From positions 3,906,001-3,970,000 of the forward strand of contig NC_003283.11 of assembly GCF_000002985.6 (NCBI RefSeq): 64,000 nt of DNA, read 5' to 3'. Below, piece after piece: positions 21,837-33,126 of the stretch. The position numbers and the translations under genes are program-made. Position 1 is the first letter of the stretch, and every line of letters starts with the position of its first letter. The notes below the pieces were generated by a model. That model was not told the DNA's origin and did not search any database. It worked only from the letters and a program-made list of their open reading frames with translations. Origin of the DNA: Caenorhabditis elegans. Lineage: Eukaryota > Nematoda > Chromadorea > Rhabditida > Rhabditidae.

Positions 21837-21846
21837 AATTTCGATT

Positions 21847-23398
21847 AAAAACCACAAATGCACATGGATTTCAATGGAACGCATTCTCATAGTTGTGTTT
21901 CGTAAACAAAACTCTGTAGACTCAAGCTGCGATTTCGAGAAGGATTTCTGATGTTTTATTACTTGCAGTTTACCAAGTAGTAATAGCTTAACAAAAACAG
22001 TGCAACCCTGCCTCATGTGGATTTCGAAGCTGTTCGACTGGCAAAAATAGAAACAATTTTTTTTTGTTTCTATCGTAGCCAGTAGTAAAACACGTGACTT
22101 CCTAAAGTTCGACTACAATATAAGTTTATTTTCATTTTATCTAAGCCATTCCAGATCATTCCTGTCTATTTTTCACTGCATTGGTATTTGCACAGTTTAG
22201 ATTTATCAATTTTCAAATTCCTTGAAATTATTGTCACTTGTCAAAGTTATTAGGAATTTTAATTCGAATTTATATACCGCGATAACCAAGTTTATTTGGG
22301 AGCTTCAGCAAATTTTTTTGGCACCTTTGAAAAATCAGAAAAACTGAAAGACGGTATTTCACATCGAATAGTTTTTCAATCATGAATCCCCAATATGTTT
22401 AGCTAGTAAACGGCTCACATATAATACTCATATTTTTTATTTCCAGCAAAATTGAACAAATCATAAAAAAATGTAGAAAGATGTCATTCATTTTCACATT
22501 TATACTCGATCATTTTAGTTTTTTGTAGTTTAAAATAAAAATTCCAAACAATTCTACCTCTCACTTAAATTTGTTTTTTTTTAAGTTTTTGCAGACCGTT
22601 GCAGACAACTCGCTTTAAGACATCAGTTTTAAGATTACCCAGTAAGATCACGTACAAAAATAAAAATACAAAAAATATTTATTGATTTGGAGATTTTTTT
22701 AAAAGTAAAACAATAAGTCACACATTGAAAATAGATTATTGTCTTGACGGGCTTGTCTTTTTATTGCCATAATATTTTAGCGTTTAAGAAAATTTATAGT
22801 TTCAGTGAGACGTTCCAGGAATATTTTTGCGTATTATTCAATTACGCACAATTGTAGCTGTCTAGCAGTCTCAAAGTACGGTTATTCCATAGGGTGGGTG
22901 GTTACTCAGACACGACGATCGTGACGTCGTCTGAAGAACACCCACTATTATTTATTTTATAAAATCATGCTTTATGAACCAAAGTTCTGATTTTTTGCCT
23001 CTCCTGCCTAATTTACCGTTTTGTTAGTTTGAAAATATCTTCTATTAATTCACTTTCCATATCATATGTTCTTATTTCAGTTATTGTTTCAAATTATTAC
23101 CGTAAATACAATTTTCTGCCATTAACAGTATTAACTGTATGCAGTTGTATGTAATACTTCTTTCTTGAACTTTCTATTTTTTTTCTCCCAGTAGTTTAAT
23201 TTCATGACTAATAGTGACATTGATAGACAACTCTTATATTTCTGGATTTGATTTTTTGGTTTTCATAAATTTTAAAAATTCAATCCGCTAGTAGAGAAAA
23301 TTGTAGCATTATGTGAGGCGTGGTCTGTGACAAAACCATATACTATAAATATATTACGACGTTGTTTAATTTGGATAATTTAGCTTTGCCCGCAGCCA
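21847..23398. other. Intergenic; one strong hairpin, otherwise AT-rich
   Basis: No gene recognised. A 52-base hairpin at 22894-22945 is described separately. ACTATAAATATATT near 23341-23354 is a TATA-like box for the SRX gene at 23399. Confidence 0.5.
22894..22945. other. 52-base hairpin, possible structured RNA
   Basis: GTGGGTG at the start pairs with CACCCAC at the end, and an inner arm CAGAC-ACGACG pairs with CGTCGT-CTG around a short loop. It stands out from AT-rich flanks. No Pol III box or known RNA family was recognised, so it may be a transposon remnant. Confidence 0.3.
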
Positions 23399-24678
23399 AT
23401 GGATGACATTCATCAGCAAACGCTGTACGCATTACTGCCTGTAAGTAATAAATAAAAATAGTCTACTGAATTGAAAAACTTTTTGGAAATTTATTGCAAT
23501 TTCTCAAAACAGTTTTTTCTGCATGGCAATCTTATTTCAGCAAAGTTTGGCAAGTGCCAATGTGAATGTCACTTAAAGGTAGAGTAGCTTTCGAATAGTT
23601 CTTCATACTTTACAGATTTCATTGATTGGTTCAGTGCTAAACTGGGCAATTTTCTATGCAGTCAACAAGCTGGAATGTTTCAACCATTCTTTTGGATACT
23701 TATCTGCAAGCCAGGCAATAGTAGATGCCATGCACTCAACCACTTTCCTTATCTTTTTTTGTCCAATGGTACTTTTGTAAGTGAATTGGAAATTTTTCAG
23801 TTTCAGGTACTTGTAAGTTCTTGTTTTTAGAGACGAGCCAACATTGAAAGCAATGTCTCACCATTGTGGATTTGTACTTCTGCTCTGCTATGAGCTCTCA
23901 GTGATGATTCATCTCGCCATTTCCCTGAATCGCTTCTGCGCAGTGTGGGCTCCATACAAGTATCAAAATATTTTCAGTGATAGAAACACTAAAATATTGA
24001 TTGGTTTTGTTGGGACGGTAACTGGATCAATTGCTATATACTTCTATGAAGGCAAGTTACATATTGAGTTAATATTTTTCTCATCTTGAACTTTTATAGT
24101 TTCCTGCCATTTTTATTACGATGAGAAAATACATTTCTTAACGTTCACAAATTCCGAATTCTGTGGATACATTGGCTGGTATGGAGATTTCTTGAAAAAC
24201 GCTGTCATCGTGGCAATCGTTGTCTCAATTGATATTCTTACAGTTGTCAAAGTCAAACAAATGTCTAAGAAGGTAAATTTTTTTGGGTAGTATTATATTT
24301 AAACTTTTTAAAATTTTTGCAGATTAGCTCAAGCATTTCTGATCAGGCACACAGTAATCTAACTAGTCGGGAAATCAGATTTCTGAAACAGACTGTTACG
24401 CAAGGCTCTGTTTTCATGTTGGAGCTTCTGACATATTTTTTCGTTCCCCGATATTTTGCAAACAGATGGATTGTATTCTTTGCCACTTCCTTTGCCTGGG
24501 TTGCAGTACACGCCGTTGATGGGTATATTTAACTCTAAATTAGTCATTTAAGTTTTTTATTTCCAGAATGGTAGTGATTCTCTTCAATCCTGAAATTCGG
24601 AAATTCCTTCTTGGCAAAAAAGTCAAAAATGCTATAACTTCGACTAATCAAACGTCAAATAATAAAGCACATGCTTAA
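23399..24678 (+). CDS. SRX-family chemoreceptor, 302 aa, 6 exons, one GC-AG intron
   Basis: Intact SRX receptor. Exons: 23399-23440, 23616-23776, 23831-24051, 24100-24272, 24323-24522, 24567-24678. Exon 3 ends GAAG before GCAAGTTA, so intron 3 (24052-24099) uses a GC donor. This is fixed by the family-wide 221-base exon length and by the next exon continuing VSCHFYYDE. Motifs: FGYLSASQAIVDAMHST, LCYELSVMIHLAISLNRF, FCGYIGWYGDFLKN, LTSREIRFLKQTVTQGS, AWVAVHAVDG, NPEIRKF. Intron 1 contains a fragment of the TTAAAGGTGGAGTAG element. It is the closest relative of the transposon-split gene at 17375-20642 and is divergently oriented from it. Confidence 0.88.
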
Positions 24679-25625
24679 GCTCTCGGACAATCAATTTTTT
24701 CTGATTTTCGGCTTATTTATTTACATAGTATTTATATTTCAAATTAAAAGTTAATGTTAAACATAATTTTAATGTTTTCTAATTTTTGAAGCCATGAATT
24801 GTCAAGCAAAAGCCGACGCAACGATTGAACACCGGGCTCGAAAAATTGAACTCGGGGGTAGGTCAGAAAAGTTTGAAATTAAAATATAACTTTTCAAACC
24901 AATTTTATTCCGAAATCGATCGTTACCATTGGCGATCCTGCACTAATGTTACAGTTCCGTGTAGTAGTCGAAAATTAATTATACATATATACAAATAGGG
25001 ATGTAACGGCGCCGCTATTATTGAAAGAAAATACATTTCTGTAGCAGTTCTGAATACAAACCTTCCACAAAAAATACGTCAGACATATTCCGTCAAAATA
25101 TGTATGCAAATATTACAAGAATGACTACAAAATATACCCGCATGCTCCCTAATTTCCACAGGAAGTTCACAATATTGGAAATGTTCCACGTATTAAACAT
25201 AAAGTATGTAAACGTTGATATCTGTAAAATTCTATGCAAATTTGGAAAATTGTCGTCCAAGTTCATACTATGCTCAAAAATTTCCAAAACTTCTTTACAA
25301 AAAATTAAAGGAATTTTTGACAACGGGAAAACTGTTTTTTTTTCAAAATCAATTTTTTTCTGAAACAAAATCCATATATCAACTTAGAACACAGGACAGA
25401 CGGCTGACAAAAGCAATTGCAGTCCCAGAAGAATATCAGAAAAATAAACCACACAGAGAAAACACACCAAACATATTCCGTCAAAACATGCTTAATAGAA
25501 AAAATATATACATGCCTATATGTTCCTTAATTTCCGTAAAACTTTTCCATTATAAGAAAACTGTTCCACCTACCTATTCAACAATATTGTTCTGCCTTCT
25601 TTATTTTCACCATTCATTGCAATAA
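24679..25625. other. Intergenic, AT-rich
   Basis: Open frames at 25093-25625 on both strands overlap each other and have no recognisable domain, signal or gene punctuation. I treat the region as non-coding. ACAGAC/ACACAG-rich short repeats lie near 25390-25460. Confidence 0.5.
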
Positions 25626-27394
25626 ATGGCTGACAAAATTCAAACCTTGCTGGTTCTCGTGCCAATCTCTTTCACCGGAGCACTCGTGAACTGGACTTGT
25701 CTCTACGGAGTTCTCAAGCTACCAGTATTTAAAAACTCGTTTGGATATCTTTCAGCAAATCAAGCACTGACAGATGCGCTCCATTCGACTGTTTTCTTGT
25801 TATATTATTGTCCCATGATACTGTGGTTAGTGGTGGAAAACCGTCAGAGTACTTGAAAGCTGGGGTAGATTGAAATTTCGACAATTTAGGCAATTTTAGG
25901 CCAAAAAATTCCAGAAACCCATAAGTACCGGAATTGTAGAAAATGTGAAACTGCTAATTTTCATGTGTGTGTAAACTCTGTGAAACTGCTTATCTACCAA
26001 TTTGAATTGTGCCAAATTTCAAAGGCTTACACCTTTTCTGCAAAAAAAAACTCACGAAATACGGAAAGACACATTTCGCCAATTTTGGCAAGGGGTTGCT
26101 AAAATTTCAAAAACGGCAATTGTGTAAATTGCTGATGAAAAATATTTTTTAAAGTTGCTCTGTGAAATTGCTGATCTTGCAATTTAAAACTGTCTTAAGC
26201 CTTCTTCTTTTGAAAAATCGCCAGATTTGAAAGTTGCCTAAACTATTCGGCAATTATCAACATCGCTAATTCCGATAGTTTTGGCAATTGCCGGAAGCTT
26301 TGAAAATCGGCAACTGCCGGCATTGCCAATTGCCGAAAATTGTTAGGCTCATCTTGAGTAAGCGTTCAATGCAGTAACAAATGCCTGTCAAAATTTTCAA
26401 AATCTTGACACTTCAGGGATCAAAAGCTCTTGAAAGAATATTCCCACATTTGTGGATTTGTATTACTTTTTTGCTACGAGTTATCCGTTCTAACGCATTT
26501 GCTAATATCACTTAATCGTTTTTTTGCTGCCTGGGCACCAATATCATACCATAAAGTTTTTCATCTGTCACAAACTAAATGTTTGATTTTAGTCAGCTGG
26601 ATGTACTCACTTACTTATGCAGGTCTATTTTATCTCAGTAAGTTTTGTGAGCTTGAATTATAATTATTATTACTGTAAATTTTTTTAGGGATTTGTCATT
26701 TCCGTTTCGACGAGCAAGTGCAATTTCTAACGTTCTCGAATTCGAGAATCTGCATGATTGTCGGCTGGAATGGCGATTTTATCAAAAACTCGGTCATTGT
26801 CGCAATTATCATGTTACTAGATACTGTCACAATAATGAAATCACGACAGTTGCTGTACAAATTGAAAAACTCTGTGGATGCTTTAGCTGCCCAGCAACTT
26901 TTGTGTCGAGATCGTCGGTTTTTGAAACAGGCTGTGATTCAAGACACGGTTTTCATGCTGGAGCTTTTAACCTATTTCTTTATTCCAAAGTATTTTGAAA
27001 ATCGATGGATCGTATTTTTTGGAACTTCGTTTGCTTGGGTTGCTGTTCATGTGGCAGATGGGTATGTGTAAAATACATACTTGTGGGATATTTTTCTTCA
27101 AATTGCTAACAAAAAATCTCAGTACATCAAAGAATTTGAGAAAAACATTTGGTGCAAAAAGCCGAAACCAATAATCGAGCTGGGCGTATTTCGAAAACTT
27201 TTGCACCAATTTTTGCAATGTATCTTAATAAAGTCTCATTTAAATTTTTATGTGATTAGTTTATATTACTAATTACATTTTACAGAATTGTCTTGATAAT
27301 TTGTAACCCCGAAATGCGGAACATCATATTCGGCTGGCTACACGTGAAGATAAATAATGCAGTATCTGCACACGGTACTCCTAATCAGAATTAA
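25626..27394 (+). CDS. SRX-family chemoreceptor, 300 aa, 4 exons
   Basis: Intact SRX receptor of the four-exon class. Exons: 25626-25825, 26417-26637, 26689-27061, 27286-27394, with the same 200/221/373 lengths as 13589 and 15935. Exon 1 ends in a GTTAGT donor, giving Trp at a junction where relatives have Leu. Motifs: NSFGYLSANQALTDALHST, LFCYELSVLTHLLISLNRF, MIVGWNGDFIKNSVIV (Asn for the usual Tyr), LLCRDRRFLKQAVIQDT, FAWVAVHVADG, CNPEMRNI. Intron 1 (25826-26416) is enlarged by CGGCAATTGCC-type repeat. Confidence 0.88.
26215..26340. repeat. CGGCAATTGCCG-type repeat in SRX intron 1
   Basis: Units such as GGCAATTGCCGG, CGGCAACTGCCGG and CCAATTGCCG alternate in both orientations. Same repeat type as 3740-3900 and 47598-47680. 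Confidence 0.6.
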
Positions 27395-27959
27395 CAAATA
27401 AAAACACTGTATTTTTTGACTGGACTTTACTTGATTAATTTGTTTCTTCCTCTCTCTCGTGTGAAACTTTTTATTTCCAAATAATTTTTTTAGTTTTAAA
27501 TGTTTAAGTTGCTTTATAGCTAGTGTGATCTGTTTTATTTCAACTTCTTAGTTTCAGCTTAAACTTTCAATTTTTGTTCAGTGTTTTTTTTTTCAAAATT
27601 ATAACAGTTCATCACATTTTCTACGGGTCTTCGAAATGGTGAAAAATTCACTAAAGAAATTTCAGATCGCGTTTTCAGGAGTTTAGTTCCGCCGCTAAAA
27701 TTTTTGGGGTCGCCTGGTCTGAAAATAAACTTTCAAATCACATATTTACTGAATTTGTTATCAGGCTCAAAAATATAGCCTCATTTCCGTACAACGACAG
27801 TCTGTCTGGCTTTTCTAATTTACAGTTGTCAAAGTTGTTCCGCGTCTAAGTTGGGTTTTTGTAAGCTCTAAACATTAAAAAAAAGTTTTAAAAAAATGTG
27901 ATAAAGTTAGAAACCTTGGAATACAAAAATAAAATTTAGAGTACGGAAACCTTTAATAT
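27395..27959. other. Intergenic between convergent SRX genes
   Basis: AT-rich with no gene seen. The segment near 27655-27720 is slightly GC-richer and may be a repeat fragment. Confidence 0.45.
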
Positions 27960-28950
27960 TTATTGAAAAATCAACTTCCAGGATAAGCGTAAAAATTTAC
28001 ATTGACGGAACAAAATTTTAAAAATATATTTTCTAATTTCCGGGTTACAAATGATCAGTATTAAACCATCTGCCACGGGAACAGCGACCCACGCAAAAGA
28101 GGTACCAAAAAACACAATCCATCGATCTTCAAAATTCTGGGGAATGAAAAAATAAAAAAGAATTTCAATCAAAAACACGGATCCTTGAATAACAGTTTGT
28201 TTCAAGAAACGGCGATCTCGGCGGGACATTTTCAGAGCATTCGCACTGTTCACTTGATGTTTGATATGCCGGAAAGTTCTTTTCACTTTAATCAATGTAA
28301 TAATATCCAGAATTATAAATATCGTTACAATGGCACTATTCTTCAGAAAATCTACATACCAACCAACTGAATCGCATAACGGGCTATTTGTGAATGTAAG
28401 AAAGTGAGCGTCGGGTTTGTAGTAGAAATGACAAAGTCCTGAAATTTTCAGTTCTAAACTGAGTTTTAGTTATCGAACTCACTAATGTAGAACAAATAGG
28501 CGTTTACCAGGTTATACAACCACAATGAAATTACCATGATTTTTGTGTTTTTCAAAGTGAAAATTTTATTATAAGACAAAGGAGACCAGACGGCCAATAG
28601 CCGATTTATAGACACCAATAAGTGAGTTGAAACGGATAGTTCGTAGAAGAAAAGTAAGACAAATCCGCAGAAATGTGAATATTCTTTCAGGAATGGTTGA
28701 TTTCTACAATTTAGTGTTGAGTTCACATAAAATGGAAAACAAAAACTTACAACAACACCATGGGACAAAAGTATAGCAGGAAAACTGTAGAATGAAAACC
28801 TCCTGCGAATGCTTGAATAGAAGATAAATACCCAAACGAATGACTGAACACTTTCAGTCTATGAATACTGATGAAACTTAGCCAGTTCACGATAACTCCT
28901 AAAAAGGATAGTGGGGCCAAAAATAGTAAAACTTGATCGTTTTCTGCCAT
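27960..28950 (-). CDS. SRX-family chemoreceptor, 299 aa, 3 exons
   Basis: Intact minus-strand SRX receptor. Exons: 28751-28950 (200), 28483-28703 (221), 27960-28438 (479). The last intron conserved in every other SRX gene here (after ADG, phase 2) is missing, and VADGLILIICNPEIRKY reads straight through, so this gene has lost three introns relative to the six-exon form. The start is placed at the Met of MAENDQVLL by alignment; an upstream in-frame Met at 28971 would add seven residues. Motifs: HSFGYLSSIQAF, FFYELSVSTHLLVSINRL, GWYVDFLKNSAIV, MSRRDRRFLKQTVIQGS, FAWVAVPVADG. Variants include AGGFHST where relatives have ADALHST, and Pro for His in the TM7 motif. Confidence 0.86.
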
Positions 28951-29081
28951 TGAAAACTGCGTTACTATCATGCTTGGTTTTTGGGGGCGCTGGTATAGAA
29001 TATGTGCTCAAGGAAGTGCCGGATATCAGAAAACTGATAGTTTTGATCAAAAAGTTGTGTATGCCTGTCTTTCTGTCTGTC

Positions 29082-29619
29082 TGTTGACACTCCCTCCGAG
29101 AGGCAGCCAGAGCCTCAGAGTGACAAATGCGAACGGCAGACGGAATGGAGGAAAAGGATGAGCGGTGCTAATAACAGTACACAGTTTGACGAAAATCCAA
29201 GTTTATTGAGCAGGGCAGCTTTAAGCTGGGAATAAACAAGGCAAAAACGTAGAGAATATTTAGGGAATTGGGCACGAAGATCAGCAACGAGCAGCCATGG
29301 CGTTGGGAGAACGAAGAAAAGAAGTGAAGAATGGCTACATTTTAGGCCAGAATTAATATGAGCAAGGGAATAAACAGCGCGCGCTACGACACTCCGATGT
29401 GTACAATGGCGCGCGCTTGCATCCTTGGCGGCAAATTCAAATGAGAATTATTTAATTTAATTAATTTAAATGGTGGAATGATTATTAAAGAACGAACAAA
29501 CGGAATTGTGTGAGTAAATTACCGGCGGATGATTATCGCTGGATTGTGGGCAATTCTTGCCGATAATTATAATCCGCAAAGTTGGGGCGGAGGACCTCTA
29601 CTGAGGCCAAGTCACAACA
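29082..29619. mobile_element. Solo LTR of an LTR retrotransposon, 538 bp
   Basis: Starts TGTTGACACTCC and ends GTCACAACA, the TG...CA ends of an LTR. The flanks carry a direct 5-bp duplication CTGTC (29077-29081 and 29620-29624). The interior is GC-richer than the surroundings. There is no gag/pol next to it, so it is a solo LTR left by recombination. It resembles Cer-type elements of C. elegans, but the family is not identified. Confidence 0.82.
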
Positions 29620-29624
29620 CTGTC

Positions 29625-30395
29625 TACCGTCTGTCTATTCTATATCTAGAAGATGTCAACATTCAGTGGTTATTTTTTAGTAATAAAAGTGTAAAACAAA
29701 ACAATTCAGATCTGCAAAGCTGAAAAGTGATGAAAATTGATATCTTCAATTATAATTTATAGTACTTTTTTAATAATTACTCTAATTACACCCCACTGCT
29801 TTACTTTGAAATCTCATATCTCGCTCCATTCTGAAGTAGTCAACTAGAAACGGTAAAAAATCCATAGAAAATTGTTTTTCCAGGTGACAATTTTTAAATA
29901 AAAATGGGGTGCAATAGTAATAGAGCAATTATGCTAATTTTGTGAAACTGTAGTTTCAATACTTTAAACTCTATCTGTACGTTGTTCTCTATTGAAAAAT
30001 ACATACCAGATCAGTTATCAATTTCATTTCTCATATGTCAATCGCTATTAATTTTACTGATAAGAACACGCTGTGTCAGTTGTGTCAGTTGTAGTTGCAA
30101 CGAGAAATACAATTTCTTTTTGGGTTTCTTCTTAAGTTTCTCGGCTTGAATAATGGGAAAACTAATTAACAGTTGACTAAATTATTTAATTTTATTATCC
30201 CGCCCTTAAAAAGTTACCCAAAAAGATTTAGTGAAGTTATGTCGTTCTAATATAATACTTCGAACAACTTGTGTCAGTTGTAGTCAGTTGTTAAAATCTA
30301 AATTTGGTGATAAGATAGTCGTATCACTAGTTCTGCAACGTTATTATTTAAATAGCCGGAGATTGACAAAAATATTCATTCATAATTTTTAAAAA
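29625..30395. promoter_or_regulatory. Upstream region of the P450 array with intestinal GATA sites
   Basis: Contains ACTGATAAGA at 30056-30065 (the intestinal GATA-factor consensus known for ELT-2 targets), a second TGATAAG at 30308-30314 and an inverted TTATCA at 30016. The 9-mer TGTCAGTTG occurs in close pairs near 30073-30090 and in variant form near 30271-30290. TATTTAAATA near 30346 may be the TATA box. Which of these sites act is inferred, not shown. Confidence 0.55.
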
Positions 30396-32425
30396 ATGAT
30401 GTTCATCCTTATCGTTTCCCTAATTTTGACATGGTTAATTGTAAGGCAATACCAAAAAGTCTCAAGATTACCACCAGGACCAGTTTCTCTCCCACTAATT
30501 GGGAATCTACCCCAAATTGTGTATTACCTTTGGACAACTGGTGGTATTGTATCGACTCTTGACCTTTTCAGAAAAGTAAGTTTTTATAATAAGAATTCAA
30601 AAAAAAATCAAAGAAAAATTTGAAATGTTAAGAATGTATTATAAGACTTTCGAAAAATTAAATAATTATTTGTTAATGACAATCTTTCAATATCTGTCTA
30701 TATTTTTATTTATGAAGTTCTTGAGCGTGAGAAAATTCAATATTGTTTCTCATCGCGAGAACAGTTTCACATTTTTGAGCTTACACTGGAAAAAATTTAT
30801 GTGTCTTAAATTCTCCAGAGATATGGAAACATCTTCACCTTGTGGGTTGGCCCTGTTCCACACGTGAGCATTGCCGATTATGAGACTTCTTATGAAGTTT
30901 TTGTGAAGCAGGGTAACAAGCTTGCTGATGTTGCTCATTCTCCGGTGCTCAAGGAGTTCAGCCGTAAGTTGTCAACTCAATACATTTACAGCAAAAAATT
31001 TATCCAAAAAAAGTTGAAAAATTTGTTTTAAGGTGGTGTCGGCCTTATTCGATGCAATGGAGAGCACTGGCAAGTGATGAGACGTTTCGCACTGCAAACC
31101 TTTAGAAATATGGGCTTCGGGAAGGAGCCGATGGAAATCAAGATCATGGAGGAGCTGGATGCAAGGTAACATTTGAAAACAATTTTATAGCTCAGACTGT
31201 TCAATTTTTAGATGCGCTGAAATTGACCAGGCTTCCATAAATGGGGTCACAGTCACTTCGGCATCAGAATTTTTTGATTTAACGGTGGGAAGTATCATTA
31301 ACAGCATGCTCGTTGGAACACGATTCGAGGATCACAATAAGCAAGAATTTTTGGACATTAAAAACACTATGGAGGAGTCAATTGGAATGTTTTCACCGTT
31401 TGATCTGACAATGCCGGTTTGGATTATGAAATCGTTTTTCCGGAAAAGATATGACTTTCTTGTTGGTGCTCAGGAAAGCGCAAGAGTTCTGGTTGCATCA
31501 GAGGCATTGAAAAGGTATTTTTTGCGTTGTATGTCTGAAAGATTGAAATGATTTTTGCATCAGTAGTGCCTGAAATTTGAATTTTTTTTATTTCAGATAT
31601 GACGATATCAAGTCAGGAAAGTATGTGATTGACGAGAATAACTTGCAAGATTACACAGATGCGTTTCTGCTGAAAATTGTGAAAGGAGAAGACGAGAAAA
31701 ATTTTAAGTGAGTTTCAGTTAAACTATTTTTTAATTCCGTGTATTGAAATAGAAAAAAGTTAAATTTGCAGCATTCAAGCACTCAAAACTATGCTCTATG
31801 ACTTGTGGCTGACTGGTCAAGAAACCACGACAGTAACTTTACTCTGCGGATTTAATCACCTTCTTGCACATCCAGAGGTTATGGATAAGGCAAGAGAAGA
31901 GCTCCTGAAGATCACAGAAAACAGAGCCCGGTCTTTAAGTCTTTCTGATCGTCCAACAACTCCATATCTGAACGCAATGATCGGAGAAATTCAACGTCAC
32001 GCGTCAATTCTTAATGTGACATTTTGGAAGATCAATAAGGAACTCACATATATGGGTGGCCATCCTGTGGACTCTGGAGCTGTCGTTACAGCTCAGCTCG
32101 GCGCTTTGCACGTAAACGATACGATTTTCAAAAACCCGAGAGAGTTCGATCCAGAAAGATTTATTCGAGATGATACATTGCTTCAAAAGGTTATCCCATT
32201 CGGAGTTGGAAAGAGAAATTGCCTGGGAGAGTCTCTTGCAAGATCGGAGCTATATTTGGTAGGTGCATCTTTTTTTCCTAAAATTCATCCAATTTTCAGA
32301 TACTTGGAAATCTACTTCTCCGATATAAATTTGAGCCACATGGCAAGTTATCAACAGAGGAGACAATGCCGTACAGTATTGCAAAGAGAGCGTTCAACTT
32401 GGAAATGAAATTTGTTAAAATTTAA
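30396..32425 (+). CDS. cyp-35A5: Cytochrome P450, CYP35 family (probably cyp-35A5), 494 aa, 7 exons
   Basis: ER-bound monooxygenase of the nematode CYP2-related class. CYP35 enzymes are associated with xenobiotic response and fat metabolism. Exons: 30396-30575, 30819-30963, 31033-31165, 31212-31514, 31597-31707, 31772-32258, 32300-32425. Residues 1-17 form the membrane anchor, followed by the proline hinge LPPGPVSLPLIGN. Helix C is WQVMRR, helix I LWLTGQETTT, the helix-K motif EIQR, and the PERF-type motif DPERF. The heme loop FGVGKRNCLG has ligand Cys at about residue 441. All hallmarks are present. It is the most divergent of the four tandem genes and retains two introns the others lack. 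The symbol is my recollection that cyp-35A5 lies beside cyp-35B1-B3; it needs confirmation. Confidence 0.8.
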
Positions 32426-33126
32426 AGGAATTCACAGCTCAAAAAATAATAACTACCGGTTCAGAGATTTTAGTAAATAAATTTGTTTAATGGTTGCTTT
32501 GTATTGCAGATTTTGTTGTTCTCTACTAAAAAAACTCTCTTTTCTCATTTTTTATTTGTTTTTACAACACAGCTGATAAATTTTTTGGAGCTCCTCATTT
32601 CACGTCAATTCAGGCATGTTCAATGTTTTTATTATTATTTTAAACATATAGGTTTTTCGCATTTTAAAAAATGGGGTTTGTCGGTGGGATTTGTTTTAAA
32701 TACATTTTCAATACATTCCAAAATTTTTCAGAGTTTTCCAAATTTTCAGTCAGAGTTTTTGGTAAATTATTAAATTTTCGGTAATGTGATTTTTTCGTGA
32801 AGTGTTGAGTATTGAGCAATTTGTTGATATTTTAAAAATAATGTTACACATAAAAATTTTCTGAATTGAAAAACGGAAGAAATTATAAAAAAAAACCAAT
32901 TTGGCTAATTTTTATGATCAAATTTCAATTTACTCCCCTCAGAAATCAATAAACAGGTTTTGAAGTAACCTTCGATTTTCCCTTATCTTTATGACTAAAC
33001 TGTATGTGGGACAGAAAACAGTAAAACAAATTGAAAACAATTTTCTCGCCAAAGCGTAGTTTGTATTCAAAGTTTCCTACAAATACCCACTGGAAAATTG
33101 AATTCTTAGTTTGATTTCGTTCAGCC
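32426..33126. other. Intergenic between P450 genes
   Basis: AT-rich. CCTTATCTTTAT near 32981-32992 contains an inverted AGATAAG GATA site about 140 bases before the next ATG. No other gene is seen. Confidence 0.5.

Noticed and set aside
21367-22016. 112- and 125-residue open frames
   Set aside because: They run through the GC-rich transposon at 21595-21836 and have no recognisable domain.
25093-25625. Overlapping frames of 87-136 residues
   Set aside because: No start context, domain or splice structure; low-complexity Lys/Phe-rich translation of AT-rich DNA.
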